Under the pieces are notes generated by a model. That model worked only from the letters and a program-made list of their open reading frames with translations, searched no databases and was not told the DNA's origin. From Lantana camara (taxonomy: Eukaryota; Streptophyta; Magnoliopsida; Lamiales; Verbenaceae), in NCBI GenBank assembly GCA_037501455.1, contig CM074858.1:43645001-43709000 (forward strand): 64,000 nt of DNA. The letters are read 5' to 3'. Numbering within the stretch: the first letter of the stretch is position 1; the number at the start of each line of letters is the position of its first letter. Below are positions 44,872 to 58,662 of the stretch, piece after piece. Made by a program: the position numbers and the translations under genes.

Positions 44872-45546
44872 CTGGACAAAGGAAACAAGACATGAGTGAA
44901 ACTCGACTAAATATAAACCAGGTATGACGCACGAAAAGTGAATTAAACACGTAAGGCATGAATATGAAATCATATTATATTCATGACCTGTTTAAGTACA
45001 CAATTAATGTATAGTACAACATTTAAATGCCTAACAAGGCGCACATGAAATTTGTGAAACTAATTCCCGTCATTCAAGCGATACAAATGCATATAAGAAC
45101 AAGTATAGGCATATAACCCACAAATAATGAGTTATAAACAAGTCTGGAGATGGAAATATGCGAGAAAAAGGAAATAAAACCCAAAAAGAGCTTCCGAGCG
45201 AAATTGGGCGAAAGTTGACAGATTTCCAAAACGGACAAGCAGTAGAAAAACTGGAATATCTTGAGTTTGAGAAGGGAATTGAGTTTTTCTTCTTGGGAAT
45301 GAACCTAGACACATAGACATTTAAAAGGATATATGGCACGAAATGTGGTTCAAAGGGACCTGAAAATGGCGGAGGTGTGAAGTTGAACGAGTCCAGAATT
45401 TCGACGAAGTGGCGACACCAAATTAAAACGATTATAACTCAAAATCTAGAATGAATTTTTAGGTGATTCCAATTGGATGTCATTGTAGACTTCAAGAGGT
45501 TTCCGTGAGTTCAGAAATCAGGTCAAACGGAGTTCGCATGAGGGAG

Positions 45547-45669
45547 TAACCGGCCGGGTAAAAACAAGACAAAAATTTACCCGGCCGTGGAGAGCAGATT
45601 CAAAAACCCTTTTGTACCAAACTACCCGCCCGGGTACTTTTGTGGGCAAAAACTACCCGCCCGGGTAGT
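45547..45669. repeat. Palindrome cluster in the gypsy B 5' LTR (TACCCGCCCGGGTA type)
   Basis: Copies near 45547-45560 (TAACCGGCCGGGTA), 45576-45591 (degenerate), 45621-45637 and 45651-45669 (ACTACCCGCCCGGGTAGT). Located in predicted intron 1. Confidence 0.88.
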
Positions 45670-46605
45670 CCTCCAGAATAGGAAGAACGTACCAAAACAG
45701 GGGAAGCTTGTGGGAGAGAAAAACCAAACACCCAAATCACCCTAAACCTCAACCACAAGCACCCAAAGCATTAAACAACATGCATACAATCATAATATCT
45801 CAACTAGGCATCATTTAATTCAAGGAAACATCCAAGGAAACATGTATGAATCCAACAAAGTTCAACACAAAATCCTTAAATATGAAATGTGTTCACTCAT
45901 GCTTTAACTCATCCAAGCGAAGGTACAATTGCACCAAAACATTCCCTAAATCAACTCTCATGCACCATATACACTTAGAACAACCATAAACCAAAAAGCC
46001 CTAGATTTACTTCAAGTTTCAAAACATATATACACATGCTCTTACCTTGATGATGGATGGAATGAAGAGAAAGGATGAAGATGGGTCTTGGAGCTTAAAC
46101 CTTTGATAAAAAGGAGGAAATCTTGGTCTTCCTTGTTTCTTGGTGGTTCGAACTTGAAGGGAAGAAAGGAGAGAAGGGAATGCTCTTGCTCTTGTGTGAA
46201 GGGATGAAGAAGAAATGAAATGTGTGTGTATAGGTGTATATATCGATATATGTAAGTGTAGAGGAAGGGAAATTACCACTTAGTCCCTCAAGAATTTAAA
46301 TGTATGCAATTAAGTATGAAATGTTATGTATATGACAAATCAATTCTCATCAAATTATCAAAGTACCAAACTATTCCTATAGGGCAATTAAAGACAATTA
46401 AGAAAAATTCTTACAAATACAAAATAATTAAACACTTAAGCATGCCCGGAAAATTAAATAACATAAACCACAAAAAGAAATCGTAAAAGAAAGGTTTAAT
46501 TCATACAATTAAATCAATAAACGAAATTAAATAGGCCTAACCCTCAAAACTCTCACGCGTGGCGCGTTTACCTATATAGTCGAGAAGTCAGGGTGTCACA
46601 TTTAA

Positions 46606-48300
46606 CATATGATATAATATTAAAACATTGAACACAAGTTATGATCGGGGTGGAAAGAGGCAACAAGAATCGATGAAACAACATGAAATTCACAAAGTGG
46701 CTGCCAAGAAATGCAATACGTGAAAAATGGTTTCAATTAATACCAAAATTTAAATAAAAGATAAGTAATGAACAAGATAGCATAAATTAACATATCATGG
46801 TCTGGTCTTAATGTTTAAAATTCAGAAACAAACCATTTAAGATTATAGGAAAGTAATTAATGGCGTGTGGGGCTCATGCATGAAATCTCAAAACTACACC
46901 TTAAGATTGACTATAGGACATATATTATCAAATATAACCTGCTAACATTATTTCAAAACAACAGCAGCGGCCTTCTCCCCTGTTCTAAGCTCAAACAACA
47001 GCAGCAACAACAAGGCAACTAAGGGTAGCAAGGCAGCACCAAAACTCAACAAAGCACAAGCTCAAACACCCCAAACACCTGGGCAAAGAAGGAAAAGAAA
47101 GTTGGAGTTCAAGAATGCGTCCACTCTTTCAAAAACTCATGAAGTGCAACTATGGTGGATGCACATACACAACTTATATATCAAATTCTTGCTCATATAT
47201 ACATAAATGAAGTTTGAGTGATAACATTTGATGCCTCAAATTCATGTAAAACCAAACACAAGACAAGGATTCAAAATTGAAGCTTTAACCTAACTATTCA
47301 TGTAGAAATTCATAGCTTGGCCAAACATGGATGAAATCATGCAAATCATAGCTCCAAAGAATCATGATAAGGTGGAGAACAAGATCATATACTTACCTTT
47401 CAAGTTCGAGAGGAGATGGAGGTGTAGAGAGTCCAAAGCTTGCAAGAGGAATAGTGCAGATTTTCCCCTTTTCCTTCACTCTCGGTTTTAGCAGCTTTTT
47501 CCCCTTCTCTCCTTGGTTGAACGAAAATTAGGACTGATCTGGGTGATATAGGAATGAATAAGGGAAATTTGGGTCCAAGTTTGAGTTCAATTGGTCAAGT
47601 ATTGAGAGAGATATGGCCAAATTGATGAAAGGTGGTCAAAACACGAGTGCAGCTCGGTTCGGTTAAATTTCAGAGGTCCAAATGAACTTAGAAAAATACA
47701 AGGATCGGTAGCGTTAAATAGGGTTTTCTTAGGGTTACATAGGCTCAATAATGAGTTAATTTGGTTAAGGAATGAATTAATTATGGCCAAAACCGTAAAG
47801 GGTGGCAAGGCTGCGCTAGGCTCACATTTTGGGCAAAATACAGGGGTACAAATGGGCTTACAAAAATGTAAGGCTAGGTTCTATAGTTCCATATCTTCGT
47901 TGCGAGTCCAGAGCCGCTTCCGGAATTCGAATCCAAATTCCCGAGCTCAAGATATAAATTCCGGAACACAAGGCGCACTAAAGCTAGTTAGGCCCTCGAG
48001 TCCCCAAAACAATTAAAATGGTACGTTACCATTTCAAACAAGTCTGAAAATGTAAAACGAGCACATAAACAAATTCACAACATATAATACTCCAACGTAT
48101 TAAAACGGCACAAAATTTCGATCTCAAATTAAACACAAACCCAACACGTTTCCAACAAAGAGGCAAATATTTCAAATAAGTGAATTCAAATTTCAAAAGA
48201 AATAATAATTAAAGAATTAAATTAACAATTAAATAAAATTAATTAATTTAAATCGTACACATAAATCATACCTGTACGGCTGATCAGACGGGGTGTCACA
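46606..48300 (-). mobile_element. LTR G, distal segment
   Basis: Continues LTR G after gypsy B and ends CGGGGTGTCACA at 48300. A strong donor TTGAAAG|GTAAGT is present on the minus strand (intron begins 47396). No palindrome cluster was found in its intron 1, only CAG/CAA-rich stretches near 46960-47060. 48301-48305 (agttc) should be the right TSD of element G, with the left one outside the window. Confidence 0.78.
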
Positions 48301-49142
48301 AGTTCGGGTCTACGCCTTGACCATCACCACAGAGGAAGAAGGTTGGACTGTATTGTTCCTGAATGTTACTAAACCTAATGAATCACTGATTGATTGAATG
48401 ATTGACTGCATGATCACGTTATAATAAATTTTTCCCCATTGATTGTAAACGGTCGGAGTAAGAATGGAGAATTATGCATGCTCACTCGCCGAGCTACTGA
48501 TCACCCCACTGAATTGAAAATATTTATAAACTGATATAGTTGTAAAGTCCGAGCATTGATAATTTTTTATGCCTCCTTGAAGGAACTAACTTCCATAAAA
48601 CCTTGCTCGGGATTTATCACTTGCATGTGCTTCTTTGTATATATATATAGCCCCTGCTCACTCAGTCTTCTAGAGACTGATCCCTCTTTCCACTTCTCCA
48701 GTTTTCTTGCAGGTTTTGCTAGGCGGAATCGAGTCTTAGTGTCGTTGTTCGAGTTATTCTTATACACTCGAGTCACATTCCATAGTGTTACATTTTATTA
48801 TATTATGTACTATATTGAATGATTGATCGGGCTTGAAAGGCAATTGTTATTTATTGATGAATGTTGAATCGGGACATGTTGCATGTGTAGTTAAACACGT
48901 CAGTAGGTTGCATGTTGAATTGGTTCTTGACGTTAATGGATCTAAATTGTTCTTCATTGCTTCCGTACTGCATTTTGGTTTTATCTGATTGATTGGTACA
49001 GGGTTAGACTCCGCCTAGCTAGGAGATCTTTTCTTTGTCACCCGTTCACTATGAGTCCGGTTCATGCATGGATTGCCCATTTCATATGAGGACTAGACTT
49101 ATGGTGCGGGGGGATGTGGTGCCTATCTTCTCTGGTGCTACA
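48301..49142 (+). mobile_element. LTR H, 3' portion, plus strand
   Basis: Fragment of a plus-strand gypsy-type LTR, truncated on the left by element G, ending TCTGGTGCTACA at 49142. It has the conserved block ending CTCACTCGCCGAGC (near 48490), the hairpin (48663-48679), a 3' splice site TTTTCTTGCAG|GT at 48712, CCGCCTAGCT near 49011 and GTGCGGGGGGATGTGG near 49105, in the same order as LTR A. The rest of its sequence differs, so it is another family. Confidence 0.75.
48663..48679 (+). promoter_or_regulatory. Hairpin before the predicted 3' splice site, LTR H
   Basis: CAGTCT-TCTAG-AGACTG, six perfect pairs, followed by a long pyrimidine tract and TTGCAG. Confidence 0.68.
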
Positions 49143-49471
49143 CGGAAGAAATAAAGTTAACATGAATGGATTCCAGCAAGGGCTATAAGCCCAACAATTC
49201 CATAACATAATTAAATCCATCATGCATCCTAATAACGGGTTCAACTAAACATGCAACCTGTCCTGAATCAACATCCAATAATCTCATAATTGGCACACAG
49301 GCCCAAATACATAAAGAAATATAATTAAATAATAACATTGTGAAATGACACCCCAGTGTACAAGTGACTCGAACAAGAAAGCTAAGAATCGACTCCCGCC
49401 TAGCTAAACCTGCAAGAAACTGGAAAAGTGGGAAAGAGGGGTCAGTCTCTAGAAGACTAAGTGAGCAGGAG

Positions 49472-49521
<50 letters not shown>

Positions 49522-50569
49522 ATAACTATAACATGCACATGCAAGTCATAAATCCCGAGCAAAGTTTTATTTAAAGTTAGTTCCCACGAAGGGAGAGAAA
49601 ACAACTAAGCAATGCTCGGACGTTACGACTAATTCAAATTAAATTAATTAAGTTCGTAATTCATAAACAATCGTTGTGGCTCGACGAGTGAGTGTGCATA
49701 ATCTCCAACCAAACTCCGATCGTGTACAAGAAACATGATTAATACTTATAATTCGTGATCATGCAATGCATAATAATACATGCGAATAGCACATTCGTGA
49801 AATAATTGTAATCGTAATCGTAATCATAATAATAATAAGAGTTCCAACCTTCTCCCTCCCCTGGTCAGGCCTACAGACCCGAATCAGTCTGTAATAGTAT
49901 TGAGATGGGGGACTCATGACTCTACCCACTCCTTCGATGGGGTAACACCACTGACTCAAGAATAACTCACCTTCCACACTACACGGCCGCGTGAGGATTC
50001 TCAAAGGGTACTCTATGTGAATGGATAGTCCGACGGCCCGATGCTGAATCGGGTTCCATGCAAACTTTTCCCCGAGCCTAATAATACGTGAACATGATCG
50101 TGTGATCTAGCCAAAACATTATCAAGTCATGAGCGTGATAATACATTTCCAAATCCTTGAAAATAATTTACTCGATAAGAATTTACTCGACGACTCCCCT
50201 TGGAAATAATATATATATACACATTAGGTTTTTAGCCAAAACTCTTCACGTAAGGTTATAAGGTTCGATACGTAACTAGAATGAAAACACCCTCACCTGG
50301 AGTACCACGAGATAAGAAACATGAGTAATACGGATGCTATTCGATCCGGAAGTTTCCGCCCTGAAACGAACTATATAAGAGAAGGAACAATGTGTACACA
50401 TGAGAAATGACTTAATATGAAACCAAATAGGACACACGATATTGATATGAGGTGTCATGGAATGATACGAAATGATATAACACGTGTGTGAGAATTATAA
50501 GATGATATGCTATGTCATGATAGTGTTCATGTAAACAATTAATGTTCCATGTATCGAATAGGCATATAA
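49143..50569 (-). mobile_element. LTR I, segment between LTR H and copia-2
   Basis: Part of a minus-strand LTR whose first part lies left of LTR H and outside the window. The 3' splice site GTTTCTTGCAG ends at 49410. The hairpin CAGTCT...AGACTA near 49443-49458 has an altered end pair. The middle exon is 50360-50297 (64 nt), ending CTCCAG|GTGAGGG. A (TA)n run lies at 49471-49524. The segment ends with tataa (50565-50569), the TSD of copia-2. Confidence 0.78.
49471..49524. repeat. (TA)n microsatellite
   Basis: About 27 TA dinucleotides with one interruption, in intron 2 of LTR I. Confidence 0.95.
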
Positions 50570-52571
50570 CATTGGAAACACGAAAGAGGTGAGCAGCGAA
50601 AATTTAAAATTTTCCAAAAGTTTAATCGTTGTCTTGCAATTTTCGTATTGTATCGTAGGGTGTTTTAGAAACTTACAAGGGTAGAAGCTTTCTAGTGATG
50701 TCGTTACCGCCTAACGAACACCCATCAAGCGACATCCCTCGAACGGCCTTCGAATGAGACTCCAAATTAGAAGCCCTCCAAAGCGTATCAACACCTGTCC
50801 TAGAACACGATCAAGCGAGTGAGAATGCTAGTTCTATGGCTTGCGTTTGGCTAGGATTTACTTTGAAAACTTTTCTTTTGGATTTTCTCAAAAACTTAAC
50901 ACTTCTCGAGTGTTGGTCTAAAGAATAAGAGAAGCACCACCCTTTGTAATTATACAAGGTGGTTCGAACTCCCTAGGGTTTCACAAACCTAGTGGACTTT
51001 GTTTTCTTTCTCACTAATTAATTAATTTAATTATTAATTTAATTGGAACAATGAGTTCTGAACTTATTCTCCAAGTCTTTGCAAGAACAACTTTCTCTCT
51101 CCTACAATAGGAAGTTGGACTTTTGAACTTTCCTAAAGTTAAAAGTCAAGATTCAATAAATAATTTAATTCCCAATTAATTATTTATGTGGTTAAGTTTA
51201 TTTGAGAATAGTTTCAACAATTAATTCATAATTAATTAAAAGACCAAAATTAATTAATTACAATTTAAACAATGAATTCTAGAAAAGAATTCGTGTGTGG
51301 AAAAAACCACACGCATAAGGCCACGCGTGAAGCCACGTGTGTGTGACACGTCGCAGCCACGTGTACATGACACGTGGCAGCAATCACATTTTATGCCTTT
51401 TTTCGATCAACTATTTTGATCCTTCGTTAATCCAATAAACATCCTACCATAACCCTCGTGTTCTGACATTTGTGTGTGACCCTTTAGGTTCATTATTCGA
51501 TTAGCAATGACAATAATTAATTAATTCCCTAATTAATTAATCACTTCACATATCACACTACCATAATCTAGCAATGGGTTTGTGGCCCCCAGCCGATTAA
51601 CGAAATGAATCGAAGAACCTTTCAGTCAATGGCAATCAATGAAATACGATCCTCCTACAACTCCATCTATCCATCAAGAACTAAGGCATGGGAATATTCT
51701 CAGAGCCTAAATATTCTTGATCTTTAAAGTTAAGTTCGTTTCATATCCATTTCGATCTCAATCCTAGGAAACCCCATTATCTAGATGTTTTGATCTTTTA
51801 TCCACCTTGACCAAGGGTTTAATGTTTAATGTTTAATGGACTACGAACAACTCAATCAGTAAGAGATCATTCTTGTTCTTAACAAGTGTAGGTCCTTTAT
51901 CGATTCTACTAAGTCTACATATGCCACTTGTGTAATCCCAACATAGGCCGTGGGTCAGGTGTCCATATGGCGACACCCTTTTGAGCCTATATCAAAGATT
52001 ACAGAGTTAGCTCATATAAGACATTACATAATCTCAAGTCTAAGGATTAATGAATCACGCCATTAACCTGTTAGATATTTCCTAATCTGGAAGTTTCTAG
52101 AAACTTCCTTTCCCATTTAGGAATGTTCTCACGTGGGACATCTCAGTATGAAGTTCTTGTAACAATCACCCTTATGTATTATGAACACATCATCATATGC
52201 ACTTATCACTCCATGAAACTGAGTGATCCTTCAAAAGGACATAATCACATAAGCAAGTCTCAGCAGAGTCAAGGTCGACACTCCCACTGTCTGTCGGACT
52301 CATTGACTTGGAGAAGTTTCTAGTCCTTGTCTATGGAGTTAAGAACTTGTTTCATGTGCCGTTCCCATAACGATAAACTTCTTAATGACCTCATCGGATT
52401 AGGGGAGTTCAGTACATGCAAAACACAGTTAAACCCAAGCAGACATAAATAAGCACATAAAGAAGTGATTGCCTATGAACAAAATCATTTCGTTTATTAT
52501 TCAAAGATTGTTTGTGATTTTACAAGGAAATAGTAAAGCAAACATCTGCTTTAAGGGCACTATTCCTAACA
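50570..52571 (-). mobile_element. 3' LTR of copia-2
   Basis: 2002 bp. Its outer two bases are CA where TG is expected; the TSD placement confirms the boundary. An ACGT-rich promoter segment lies near 51295-51385. Confidence 0.92.
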
Positions 52572-52587
52572 ATCTCCCACTTGCCCG

Positions 52588-55500
52588 TCAAAGCCACTCT
52601 GATGCTAATCTAAGTCCCATCTTCTGAAGATGTCTTTCGAAAGCCTGTTGACTAAGGGCTTTAGTAAGTGGATCTTCCATGTTCTTTGCCGATGTGACCC
52701 TTTCAATTTAGACACCTCCTCTCTTGATTATATCACAGATTAGGTGATACTTACTCAAAATGTGCTTAGTCCTTTGGTGAGATCTTGGTTCTCTTACTTG
52801 AGCAACCACCCCGGTGTTGTTACGAAACACTGTTACGGGGTCTTTAATGCTAGCAACTACACCCAACTCTTGGATGAAGTTTCTTACCCAAACACCTTCC
52901 TCAGCTGCGTCGTTTCCAGCTAAGTATTTGGCCTCAGTGGTCGAATGTGCAGTGGTCACTTGCTTGGAACTTTTCCAACTCACTGCTCCGTTGTTTAGGC
53001 AGAATATGTATCCTGGCATGGATTTAAAGTCATCCATGTCTGATGCAAAGCTTGCATCACAGTATCCTCTAATGACAAGATCTTGCTGGCCTCCGTAAAC
53101 CAGGAACAAATCCTTAGTTCTTCTTACGTACTTAAGGAAGTTCTCTACAGCAGTCCAGTGACCTTCACCAGGGTCAGATTGGAATTGGCTAGTCACGCTA
53201 AGTATATAAGCCACATCCGGTTGAGTACATAGCATCGTATACATTATGCTTCCTATAGCTGATGCATAAGGAATTTTGGACATCCTGGACTTTTCAAGTT
53301 CAGTCTTGGGACACAGCTTCTTCGAAAGAACTGTTCCCTGGTCTATTGGAAGTTTTCCACGTTTGGATTCTTCCATACTGAACCTCTTTAGTATTTTGTC
53401 TATGTAAACTGATTGTAATAATCCTAACAATCTCTTAGATATATGCCGATAGATCTTTATCCCAAGAATGTAGGATGCATCACTAAGATCTTTCATCTCA
53501 AATTGGTTGAATAACCAAGACTTTGTTACTTTCATATCATCCTTCGCATTCCCAAGGAGATGGATGTCATCAACGTAAAGTATCAGAAATGGAACCGAGG
53601 TTTCCAATTCTTTCTTATGCACGCATGATTCGTTCGGATTTTGAATTAAGCCAAACGATTTGGCTGCTTCACCAAATCGAATATTCCAATTCCTAAAAGC
53701 TTGTTTCAATCTGTAGATTGATCTTTGGATCTTACAAACCTTTAGTTCGCTCCTACTGAATGTGAAACCCATGGATTGCTCCATGTAAATGTCTTTGTCA
53801 ATGTCTCCATTGAGAAAGGCAGTTTTCACATCTATTTGCCATATCTCATAGTCATAGTATATAGCAATGCCAAGCAAGATCCGAATGGATTTTTGCATTG
53901 CAACCGGTGAGAAGGTTTCATCAAAGTTTACACCTAGTCTTTGAGTAAAACCCTTAGTAACTAATCTTGCTATAAAGGCTGCCACGCTTCCATCTACTCC
54001 AAGCTTGCGCTTATATATCCATTTGCACCCTATGGGCCTGATCCCATTAGGTGGATTAACAAGGTCCAAACTTGATTAGAGTAAATGGAATCCATTTCGT
54101 ATTTCATTGCTTCTTTCCACTATTTAGAGTGCGTATCTAATAATGTCTCCTCATAGGTTAATGGATCATTAACCATTTGAGATGTTTGGTGGAGAAAACC
54201 ATACCATCTCTCTGGTTGTCTAGGAATGCATTCAGAACGTCTTATTATAGGAGGATTTTCACGTGTACCACTCTCTTGGATTGGTTGAGGGACGTTTTTC
54301 TCCAAACCTAGCGTGGGACCTTGGTCTCGAACCTCTGTGAATTCTGTGATCTTGCCTTTCTTTTCTTTAAGGAACGAGTCCTCAAGAAAAGTAGCATTTC
54401 TTGACACAAAGACCTTTTGTTCAAGAGGATCGTAGAAATAATATCATATTGACTCTTTAGGATACCCTACGAAGTTACATAAGCTTGATCTAGCTTCAAG
54501 CTTATCTCCCATTGTCCTATTCACGTAAGCAGGACAACCCCAAATTCTTAATTTATAATGGTTAGGGATTTTCCCAAACCACATCTCAAATGGGGTTTTG
54601 GGTTAGATTTGGAGGGAACAAGATTCAAAATCTTAACTGCTGATTCTAGGCATAACCCCAGAATAAAGGTGGCAATTCAGTGAAACTCATCATGGAACGA
54701 ACCATATCAAGTAAGGTTCTATTCTGTCTTTCTGAAACTCCATTTAATTGAGAAGTTCCCAGAGGAGTCCACTGAGAGATAATTCCATTATCTCTGAGAT
54801 GACTAAGGAATTCGTCACTTAGATATTCGCCGCCTCGATCAGATCGAAGTACCTTAATCTTGTGACCGGTTTGGTTCTCAACCTCCTTTTGAAATTCCAA
54901 TAATTTCTCAAAGTCTTCGGATTTATACTTCATTAAGTACACATAACCAAAACGACTAAAGTCGTCTATGAAGGTTATGAAATACTGATGATTGTTTCTC
55001 ATACTTACACTAAGTGGTCCACAAACATCAATATGGATTAAATCCAACACTTTAGTGGCACATTCCACTTTACCATTAAAGGGAGTTTTCGCTATCTTTC
55101 CTTTAAGACATGATTCACAATAAGTTAACTCTTTAAGTTCATTATGTATAATGATCCTAAATTAGTTAACTTAGCAATCCTGTCTTTAGAAATGTGGCCT
55201 AAACGTGCATGCCATAAAGAAGCCGAGATCTTGTCATCTCTTTTGCGTTTGTTTAATTGTTGTATATTCAGAATAATAGTTTCTTTAGTTGTGTAAAGTC
55301 CATTACACAATGTACCAAGCAAACCGGAAGTTTTTATTCTTCTTAAGATAAAAGTTTCCATTTCTAGAAAAAGTCTCAAAACATTCACAATCAAGTATTG
55401 GAATGGAAATGATATTACGAATAATAGAAGGTACATAAAGGACTTTGTTCAAAACTAAAGTAAAGACACCTAAATCTAATCTACACGTCTCAATGGCTTG

Positions 55501-56450
55501 AGCTTGAACGCTTGATCCATTCCTAACCTTCAAGACACATTCTCCTTCTTTGAGCTGCCGAACCTCATTTCGCATCTGTACATCATTACATATATGAGCT
55601 CCACAGCCGGTATCAAGTACCCAAGAATTAGAATCAATAGATAGATTTACTTCAACAATAAACGCATCTTTCTTTACAGTATCCTTGTACTCTTGGCAGT
55701 TCCACTTCTAATGCCCCTTCTTGCCACAATGGTGGCAAACGTCCTCTCTCTGATCTTTTCTCTTCTTGGCCTTTCTCTTTTTAACCCCTCCTTCGGGTTT
55801 AAGAGCTCTCTTCTTCTTGGGAACTTTCTTCCCTTTGCCTTTGGAAGGCCTAGAAGAGGAAGTGACCATCATTACTTTGTGATCCTTCTTTATCGTGTCT
55901 TCAGCAGTCACAAGCTTACTAATCAACTCAACTACAGTAGCATGAGGATGATTCATGTTGAAGTTTAACACGAAAGGATTGAATGATGGTGGAAGCAACA
56001 CGAGCAACAAGTCCACAACGAGTTCTTCACTCAGTGGCATTTCCATGGAGGTCAATTTCTCGTTCAAAGTAAGAAACTTGAGACCGTGCTCATAGACACT
56101 TATACCTTCTTTCATTCTGATATGAAAGAGCTCCTTAGAGGTGTTGTACCTTAGAACACGCTCTTTGGGGCGGTATAATTGCTCGAGATGGTCATAAATT
56201 TCTCAAGCATTATCCATAGACTCATGTTGCCTTTGCATATCCGGAGACATGTTGGCCAACATGAGGCAACGGGCTTGAAGATTATCTTCAGACCATTTCA
56301 CGATCGGGTCTCTTTCGGCCCGAGTCGAAGCCTCGCCTTCATTGATAGGTTCTCCCTCGTAGAGAACATATCTTCAAGCCAATCAGAGTAATTGGGTCCC
56401 GTTAACTTGTTTGATTCGAGGATGGATACCAAAGGGTTTTTAGTTACCAT
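52588..56450 (-). pseudogene. gag-pol: Copia-2 Gag-Pol, broken
   Basis: Same domain order as copia-1, spread over several frames. The ATG at 56450 opens a Gag interrupted near 56200 and missing a short stretch near 56372. Gag continues at 56115-55708 with a CHHCGKKGH half zinc knuckle followed by a stop. Then come protease/pre-integrase fragments (55575-55125), the integrase core with HIDVCGPL, LRSDRGGEYL and SERQNRTLLDM (55068-54646), a linker (54407-54120), and a 453-residue RT-RNase H fragment (54069-52708) with YVDDI and YCDASFASD. A stop and later changes break the C-terminus. It cannot be autonomous. Confidence 0.93.
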
Positions 56451-58662
56451 TTCAAAATGTAGAGAATCACAGAACTACAACCTAAATGGAAAAACAGAGA
56501 AATCATGAGCATGCTGAATAATAACGATTAAATATTATCAAGGTCTTTAGAAATATGTTCTCCCACTGTTTTTAAAAAGTCTATAAATCCCAAACGACTT
56601 TAAAAGAAACTCATTTTCTCAATGGGTTCTAGGATCCCAAGCATTCTTAGTTTTGGACCCACGACTTACGAGACATCCAAAATCTAAGAATCTTTAGGTA
56701 GGTACGAATTACCGATTCCATCCCTATGAAATTCCAAGTAATATTTTTGCATCACTAATCTTTCGATCATGGACCCACGACTCGTGAGACATCTACATCT
56801 ACTTTAGTGTTGAGCAAGACCCATCAATCATAAGATCTGAACCAAACTTAGTCCGGAATGACCCATGATTCGTGAGACATAGCCCATTCTAAAATTGTCA
56901 AGAAATATTAATTATTCAAAATAATTAATCAGGAAACTAAGAGTTAATAAGCTACAATAATTACCCACGACTCATGACACAACAATTAGTTTCACTTATT
57001 AAGTCCTAAATCCTATTGATAGAATGCTAGGAATTTTATTACCGTGATAAAATACCTATTTATTCGAATTGCTCAATATTTAATTAAGGGATTTTCGAAT
57101 TTCCAGAGAGTTGTTTGGGATGACCCCACCAACATATAATGTTATCAAAATTTTAATTGTCTTGTTTAATGCAGTTTCACATAAAGTGCATCACAGAAGC
57201 AATTAGCAGATAACATGTCCTAGCATGATACTAATTATAAGATGATCATGGGTATCCTATCTTATATGTGATTTCGGGAGCCACGCCAAAATCACTAGTT
57301 CTAACATTCGTGCCACATAGGACAGTTCATATCACATAGGGGTACAGAATTTAATGGAAAGCCTATCTATTACATTAATAGAAACCCTCCTAAACATTTT
57401 GAGGGGTCTTCTTATGGCCACCGTTGTTCAAGTGCTCCTTGTGGATCCTTCTTATTCCATGGGTGCTTGTCACCAAAATGAAAATAAAACCTTACTTCCT
57501 AAGTTCTACTCTCTTTACATAAAGTAGTATGGCTCAATTTTCATATTGGCCATAGACAAATACATGGGGCATACCCCGGCCCAAAAAGAATAATAAGGAA
57601 AGCCACATAATAAACACATGACAGTACGCACATAAGTAGGGTTCCAACCCCAATTGGAAACGGCCAACTATGGGGCTCCGACCCCAATTGAAATCATCCA
57701 TGTGCAGAATTTAAAACATATATAAGACTAACCCATGATCGCCTAAATTAGCATGATTCCGCTTGAATTTTAATTTACCAATTAAATTTAAAATTCCCTT
57801 GACTTCAAGTTACAACTAACTTAACTAATTTGAATATTAGTTCATTATTCAAGAATTTATTCAAAATCGAACTTCGGATCATGACAAAACCACAATTAAT
57901 TTAAAATTAAAATTTTGCCAAAAATATCATTCTAAGTGATATTTAATACTTTATCGAAAAATAAGAACTTGACTTTAATTCATAAAAATCCCAAATTTTA
58001 TAATTATTTCAAATAAATGATTTTATAAAAGTGAAATTAAAATTTAAAATAAAATCAGATTTTACAAAACGGGATTTTAATGAAACTTGGAAAACACAAA
58101 ACGAAAAAGGCGTCCTGAGACAGCCCGCAAGTGCGAGCACAGGGCGCGCGACACCAGGCCGTCTCGCGCACACTGCCCGCGCTGCCGTCCTAGGCGGGAG
58201 TAGGTGAGTGCCCGCGTAGCTACGCACAAGGGCCACACGCTCACGCCATGTAGCGAGGCGCGGGGTCCCCCGTGACGATGGCGGAAAGGCATGCCAGGAG
58301 TCTGTGTGCGCTCGGGCTGGCGGTGTTGCGGGGCTGCATTGACTTACGTGTTGAACGTGATCTCGCACGCGATGGCGTGTGGGCGAGCCAATTCCAATTC
58401 TCGTTCAGTAATTTTGATAAATTCAAGCAATCCAGTTTCAAATTAAAACAGTTCAAAACAAAACCGATTAAAACAACTTAAAACAAGATTTTTACAAAAA
58501 CAGTATTTCAAGATTTTCAAGAAACAGTATTCATCCTATGGCTTTGTTTTTAAACAAAAAGCAAGAATACATAGCCAATATCCAAATTCAAAAATTTTCA
58601 GTCAAAATTCCAAAAGCAATAAAGATACAATACGAACGTTGCAAGGTGACTCTGATACCACT
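56451..58662 (-). other. Long 5' leader of copia-2
   Basis: Matches the copia-1 leader in size and plan. Four CCCACGACT-type boxes occur near 56657, 56771, 56862 and 56964, at nearly the same spacings as in copia-1, and a GC-rich island lies at about 58110-58390. Frames in the island (71-119 residues) are arginine/alanine-rich and judged non-coding. Confidence 0.8.
58649..58660 (-). promoter_or_regulatory. Primer-binding site of copia-2
   Basis: TGGTATCAGAGT on the minus strand, one mismatch at the end, two bases from the 5' LTR. Confidence 0.88.

Larger units (their letters stand above)
31762..46600 (-). mobile_element. Gypsy B: full-length Ty3/gypsy (chromovirus-like) element, decayed
   Basis: Both LTRs, PBS, polypurine tract and the TSD tttaa (31757-31761 and 46601-46605) are present. 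Minus-strand order is 5' LTR, gag, protease, RT, RNase H, integrase, C-terminal tail, 3' LTR. RT before integrase defines Ty3/gypsy. The integrase tail with VLWRSDKTGEASWETED and the long LTRs suggest the Tekay/Del branch of chromoviruses (inference). Coding is broken by stops, frameshifts, a TRIM in gag and a 4.2-kb chimeric insert in the integrase. It lies inside LTR G. Confidence 0.95.
43737..46600 (-). mobile_element. 5' LTR of gypsy B
   Basis: 2864 bp from TGTGACGCCCTAG to GGGTGTCACA. Predicted leader on the minus strand: TATA-rich tract near 46235-46250; exon 1 ending ATCAAG|GTAAGAG (intron begins 46045); intron 1 of 1174 bp with a palindrome cluster; middle exon 44871-44796 (76 nt) after TTTCCTTTGTCCAG and ending TACAG|GTGAGG; intron 2 of 681 bp; 3' splice site TCCTTGCAG ending at 44115. 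The donor and hairpin are intact here but damaged in the 3' LTR, the copy that does not drive the element's own RNA. Confidence 0.93.

Noticed and set aside
49471..49524. (TA)n run as a replication origin or promoter
   Set aside because: It is a microsatellite inside LTR I; nothing around it supports another role.
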